Shown: positions 5,679-7,103 of the stretch, piece after piece
Layout of the letters: the number at the start of each line of letters is the position of its first letter
Position numbering within the stretch: position 1 is the first letter of the stretch
NCBI GenBank assembly: GCA_016288175.1
Contig: JAEEYN010000080.1
Span: 1 to 7,103 of the forward strand
Source: Bacillota bacterium
GTDB lineage: Bacteria; Bacillota; Clostridia; Christensenellales; CAG-138
Reading direction: 5' to 3'
Length of the DNA stretch: 7,103 nt
Made by a program: the position numbers and the translations under genes
The notes under the pieces: generated by a model
What the model was told of the DNA's origin: nothing
Database searches by the model: none
What the model saw: only the letters and a program-made list of their open reading frames with translations

Positions 5679-6820
5679 TGAAATCCCGCATTAAACTGAT
5701 AATGCTGATCCTCGCGATCATTTCCCTTCTCGCGGTATACGCCTGCATAGTTCCCGTCGACGAACCTTCGCTGAATGTCGTTCACCCGAACGGGAGCTAC
5801 TGCGTCGACAAAACCGGAACGATCTCCGAAGCAACGAAGGATTATATCGAACAGCGCAACTATAACCTCGAAAGAAACTGCAAAGGCGCTCAGATCTGCG
5901 TCGTTGTTCTGAGCTCGACCGGCAGCGAAGATATCCAGGATTATAACTACGCCGTCTTCAAGGAATGGAAGATCGGCAGCAGCACCGAAAACAACGGCGT
6001 CCTGCTTCTTCTTGCCGTCAACGACGGACACTATTGGGTCACTCCCGGCTACGGTCTTGAGGATGTTTTCACATTCGACGTTCTTGACGGCATACTCAAA
6101 GGATCCTGTGAACCGTATTTCGATCAGAAGGATTACGATACGGCTGTGCGGAAAACCTTTGACAGCCTGAACGAATTGCTCTGCAAGCAGTACAATACCG
6201 AACCCGGCGCATATGCCGCCGCAACCGGCGGATTCTCGGGCAACGGCGGCGCGGCGATCCCCGAAGCGACTGCTTCAAGCTGCGTCAGCGGAGACATCTC
6301 CTGCTCGGCCTGCAGCGCCTGCGCAAGCTGCGCCGCATGCGAATCCTGCGCTGCGTGCGAAAGCTGCGGCAGCTGCACCGGCGTCGGCCTGGTCATTTTC
6401 GCGATCATCGTCATCTATGTCGTGATGCAGATCCTCCGCGGGATGGGCAAATTCGCTTCCCGCTCCTCCGAAAGTTCGGGCAGCCGCGGCAATTCCGGCA
6501 GCACCGGCGGTTACAGCGGCGCCGCCCGTACCGGCACATCTTACAGCACCGGCACATCCTACCGCACCGGTTCCTCCGGTTTCCGTCCGCGCGCATGGAT
6601 GTTCGCTCTCCCTCTCATGATGAGGGCGGCCCGCAGGTCCCGCGGCATGGGCAGCGCTTTCCGCGGCTTCACCGGTTCTCCCTTCGGAGGCACGGCAAGA
6701 GGTCCCCGTCCCGGCGGCTTCAGGCCGCCTACCGGCGGTTTCAAAGGCCCTACCGGCGGTTTCCGCGGCTTTACGGGCGGAGGCGGCGGCTCCCGCGGCG
6801 GCGGTGCAGGACGGCGCTGA
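5675..6820 (+). CDS. TPM-domain membrane protein with nine-cysteine ladder and basic Gly/Arg tail (TPM-2)
   Basis: Predicted 381-residue protein, last of the operon. The N-terminal hydrophobic segment (6-23) ends at V21-Y22-A23-C24, an imperfect lipobox, so it is either a lipoprotein or a signal-anchored protein. The TPM domain spans about 41-169, with STENNGVLLLLA (103-114), PGYGLED (124-130) and PYFDQKDYDTA (147-157). C43, C69 and C145 match the sister protein. Then come C203 and a run of nine cysteines spaced exactly three residues apart (C210 to C234). A membrane helix (about 237-254) follows directly, then a 127-residue low-complexity tail with 19 Arg, 2 Lys and one acidic residue, ending in repeated TGGF and GGG units. 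By the positive-inside rule the tail is cytoplasmic and the TPM domain outside. GGAGG at 5664-5668 serves ATG 5675 or the adjacent ATG 5678. Architecture resembles YgcG-like proteins, but the Cys ladder and Arg content are unusual. Confidence 0.87.
   Translation: MMKSRIKLIMLILAIISLLAVYACIVPVDEPSLNVVHPNGSYCVDKTGTISEATKDYIEQRNYNLERNCKGAQICVVVLSSTGSEDIQDYNYAVFKEWKIGSSTENNGVLLLLAVNDGHYWVTPGYGLEDVFTFDVLDGILKGSCEPYFDQKDYDTAVRKTFDSLNELLCKQYNTEPGAYAAATGGFSGNGGAAIPEATASSCVSGDISCSACSACASCAACESCAACESCGSCTGVGLVIFAIIVIYVVMQILRGMGKFASRSSESSGSRGNSGSTGGYSGAARTGTSYSTGTSYRTGSSGFRPRAWMFALPLMMRAARRSRGMGSAFRGFTGSPFGGTARGPRPGGFRPPTGGFKGPTGGFRGFTGGGGGSRGGGAGRR
6302..6376 (+). repeat. 9-base periodic Cys-codon repeat in TPM-2
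   Basis: Nine TGC codons fall exactly every nine bases from 6302 to 6374, encoding Cys-x-x units whose x positions are only Ser, Ala, Glu or Gly. All nine cysteines use TGC and none uses TGT. The copies between them are not identical, so this is an old or selected repeat rather than a fresh slippage product. Confidence 0.85.
6725..6786 (+). repeat. Tandem Gly-rich coding repeats at the TPM-2 C-terminus
   Basis: The unit P-T-G-G-F-(K/R)-G occurs as PTGGFKG (352-358) and PTGGFRG (359-365... reading PT at 359-360), followed by FTGGGGG. At the DNA level CCTACCGGCGGTTTC occurs twice, 21 bases apart. A related shorter repeat, TGTSY, appears twice at residues 286-296. These low-complexity stretches are prone to copy-number change. 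Confidence 0.7.
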
Positions 6821-6836
6821 TCCATCTAAAACACAC

Positions 6837-6863
6837 GGCAGGCTTCACGCCTGCCTTTTTCTT
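6837..6863 (+). terminator. Rho-independent terminator of the operon
   Basis: GGCAGGC (6837-6843) pairs perfectly with GCCTGCC (6849-6855) around a TTCAC loop, followed by TTTTTCTTT. It begins 17 bases after the stop codon of the last TPM gene, so it should end the operon transcript and insulate the tRNA gene downstream. Confidence 0.93.
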
Positions 6864-6947
6864 TGCCCTCTCCCCCTTCCCCGCGCTTTCCTTTTCACAA
6901 TTCTCCGGCGTTCCTTATATATATTTGCCCGCCGCATCATTTTTTGA

Positions 6948-6976
6948 TTGACTTTGCTTTATCAAACGGGTATAAT
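6948..6976 (+). promoter_or_regulatory. Strong promoter of tRNA-Arg
   Basis: TTGACT (6948-6953) and TATAAT (6971-6976) are spaced by 17 bases, differing from consensus at one position. Start near 6983 would give a leader of about 40 bases, presumably removed by RNase P. The leader contains a GGGG/CCCC pairing possibility (6987-6990 with 7003-7007) that I consider weak. Confidence 0.88.
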
Positions 6977-7023
6977 AAATCTGTTAGGGGCTCGATCGGC
7001 ATCCCCCGACCAACCGAATAAAT

Positions 7024-7100
7024 GCACTTGTAGCTCAGCAGGATAGAGCGTCCGCCTCCTAAGCGGAAGGTCCCGGGTTCGAATCCCGGCAAGTGTGCCA
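7024..7100 (+). tRNA. tRNA-Arg (anticodon CCT)
   Basis: A full cloverleaf can be drawn. Acceptor GCACTTG (7024-7030) pairs with CAAGTGT (7090-7096), with one G-T wobble at the top. The D stem is GCTC/GAGC, the anticodon stem TCCGC/GCGGA encloses loop CTCCTAA, and the T stem CCGGG/CCCGG encloses TTCGAAT. The anticodon CCT reads AGG (Arg). The discriminator is G7097, and CCA (7098-7100) is encoded in the DNA. No second tRNA follows in the three remaining bases. Confidence 0.97.
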
Positions 7101-7103
7101 AAA

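Noticed and set aside
7024..7100. tRNA-Arg as an attachment site for an integrated element
   Set aside because: No integrase, no repeat of the tRNA 3' end and no mobile-element gene is present in the window; the flank beyond 7103 cannot be seen.
1..7103. CRISPR array or insertion sequence
   Set aside because: No regularly spaced direct repeats of 23-40 bases and no transposase-like reading frame or terminal inverted repeats were found on either strand.

Overview
The window looks like a piece of a moderately GC-rich Clostridia (Bacillota) chromosome, possibly of the gut Oscillospiraceae/Ruminococcaceae type. The reasons are strong AAGGAGG-type ribosome binding sites, textbook sigma-A promoters, two lipobox lipoproteins with low-GC-type signal peptides, and an XpaC/TelA pair, which is typical of this phylum. 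The taxonomic placement is inference; no marker gene is present.

Left part, minus strand (1-2420): two separately promoted genes for secreted or lipid-anchored proteins. The first (6-1289) is a lipoprotein of beta-propeller character with a Cys/His motif and no assigned function. The second (1457-2095) is an NlpC/P60 cell-wall peptidase lipoprotein with its Cys-His-His triad intact. The lipoprotein gene is visibly less GC-rich than everything to its right.

Middle and right part, plus strand (2286-6863): one apparent five-gene transcription unit. It starts from a near-consensus promoter that diverges from the peptidase promoter, and it ends at a clean rho-independent terminator. The order is XpaC-like membrane protein, TelA-like protein, LemA-like membrane protein, then two TPM-domain proteins. 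The last three genes are translationally coupled: a stop codon abuts a start codon, then an ATGA overlap. The two TPM proteins are ancient tandem duplicates sharing three cysteines at identical spacing. The second has an unusual run of nine cysteines at every third residue just before a membrane helix, then a very basic Gly/Arg-rich tail. The families suggest an envelope-stress or membrane-associated module; its biochemistry is not known from sequence.

Far right (6948-7100): a separate strong promoter drives a complete tRNA-Arg (anticodon CCT) with an encoded CCA end.

Non-coding points of interest are a perfect 19-bp palindrome with CodY-box-like arms upstream of the peptidase promoter, an orphan Shine-Dalgarno sequence inside a GAAA-tetraloop hairpin before telA, and strong hairpins in the operon leader and between telA and the LemA-like gene.
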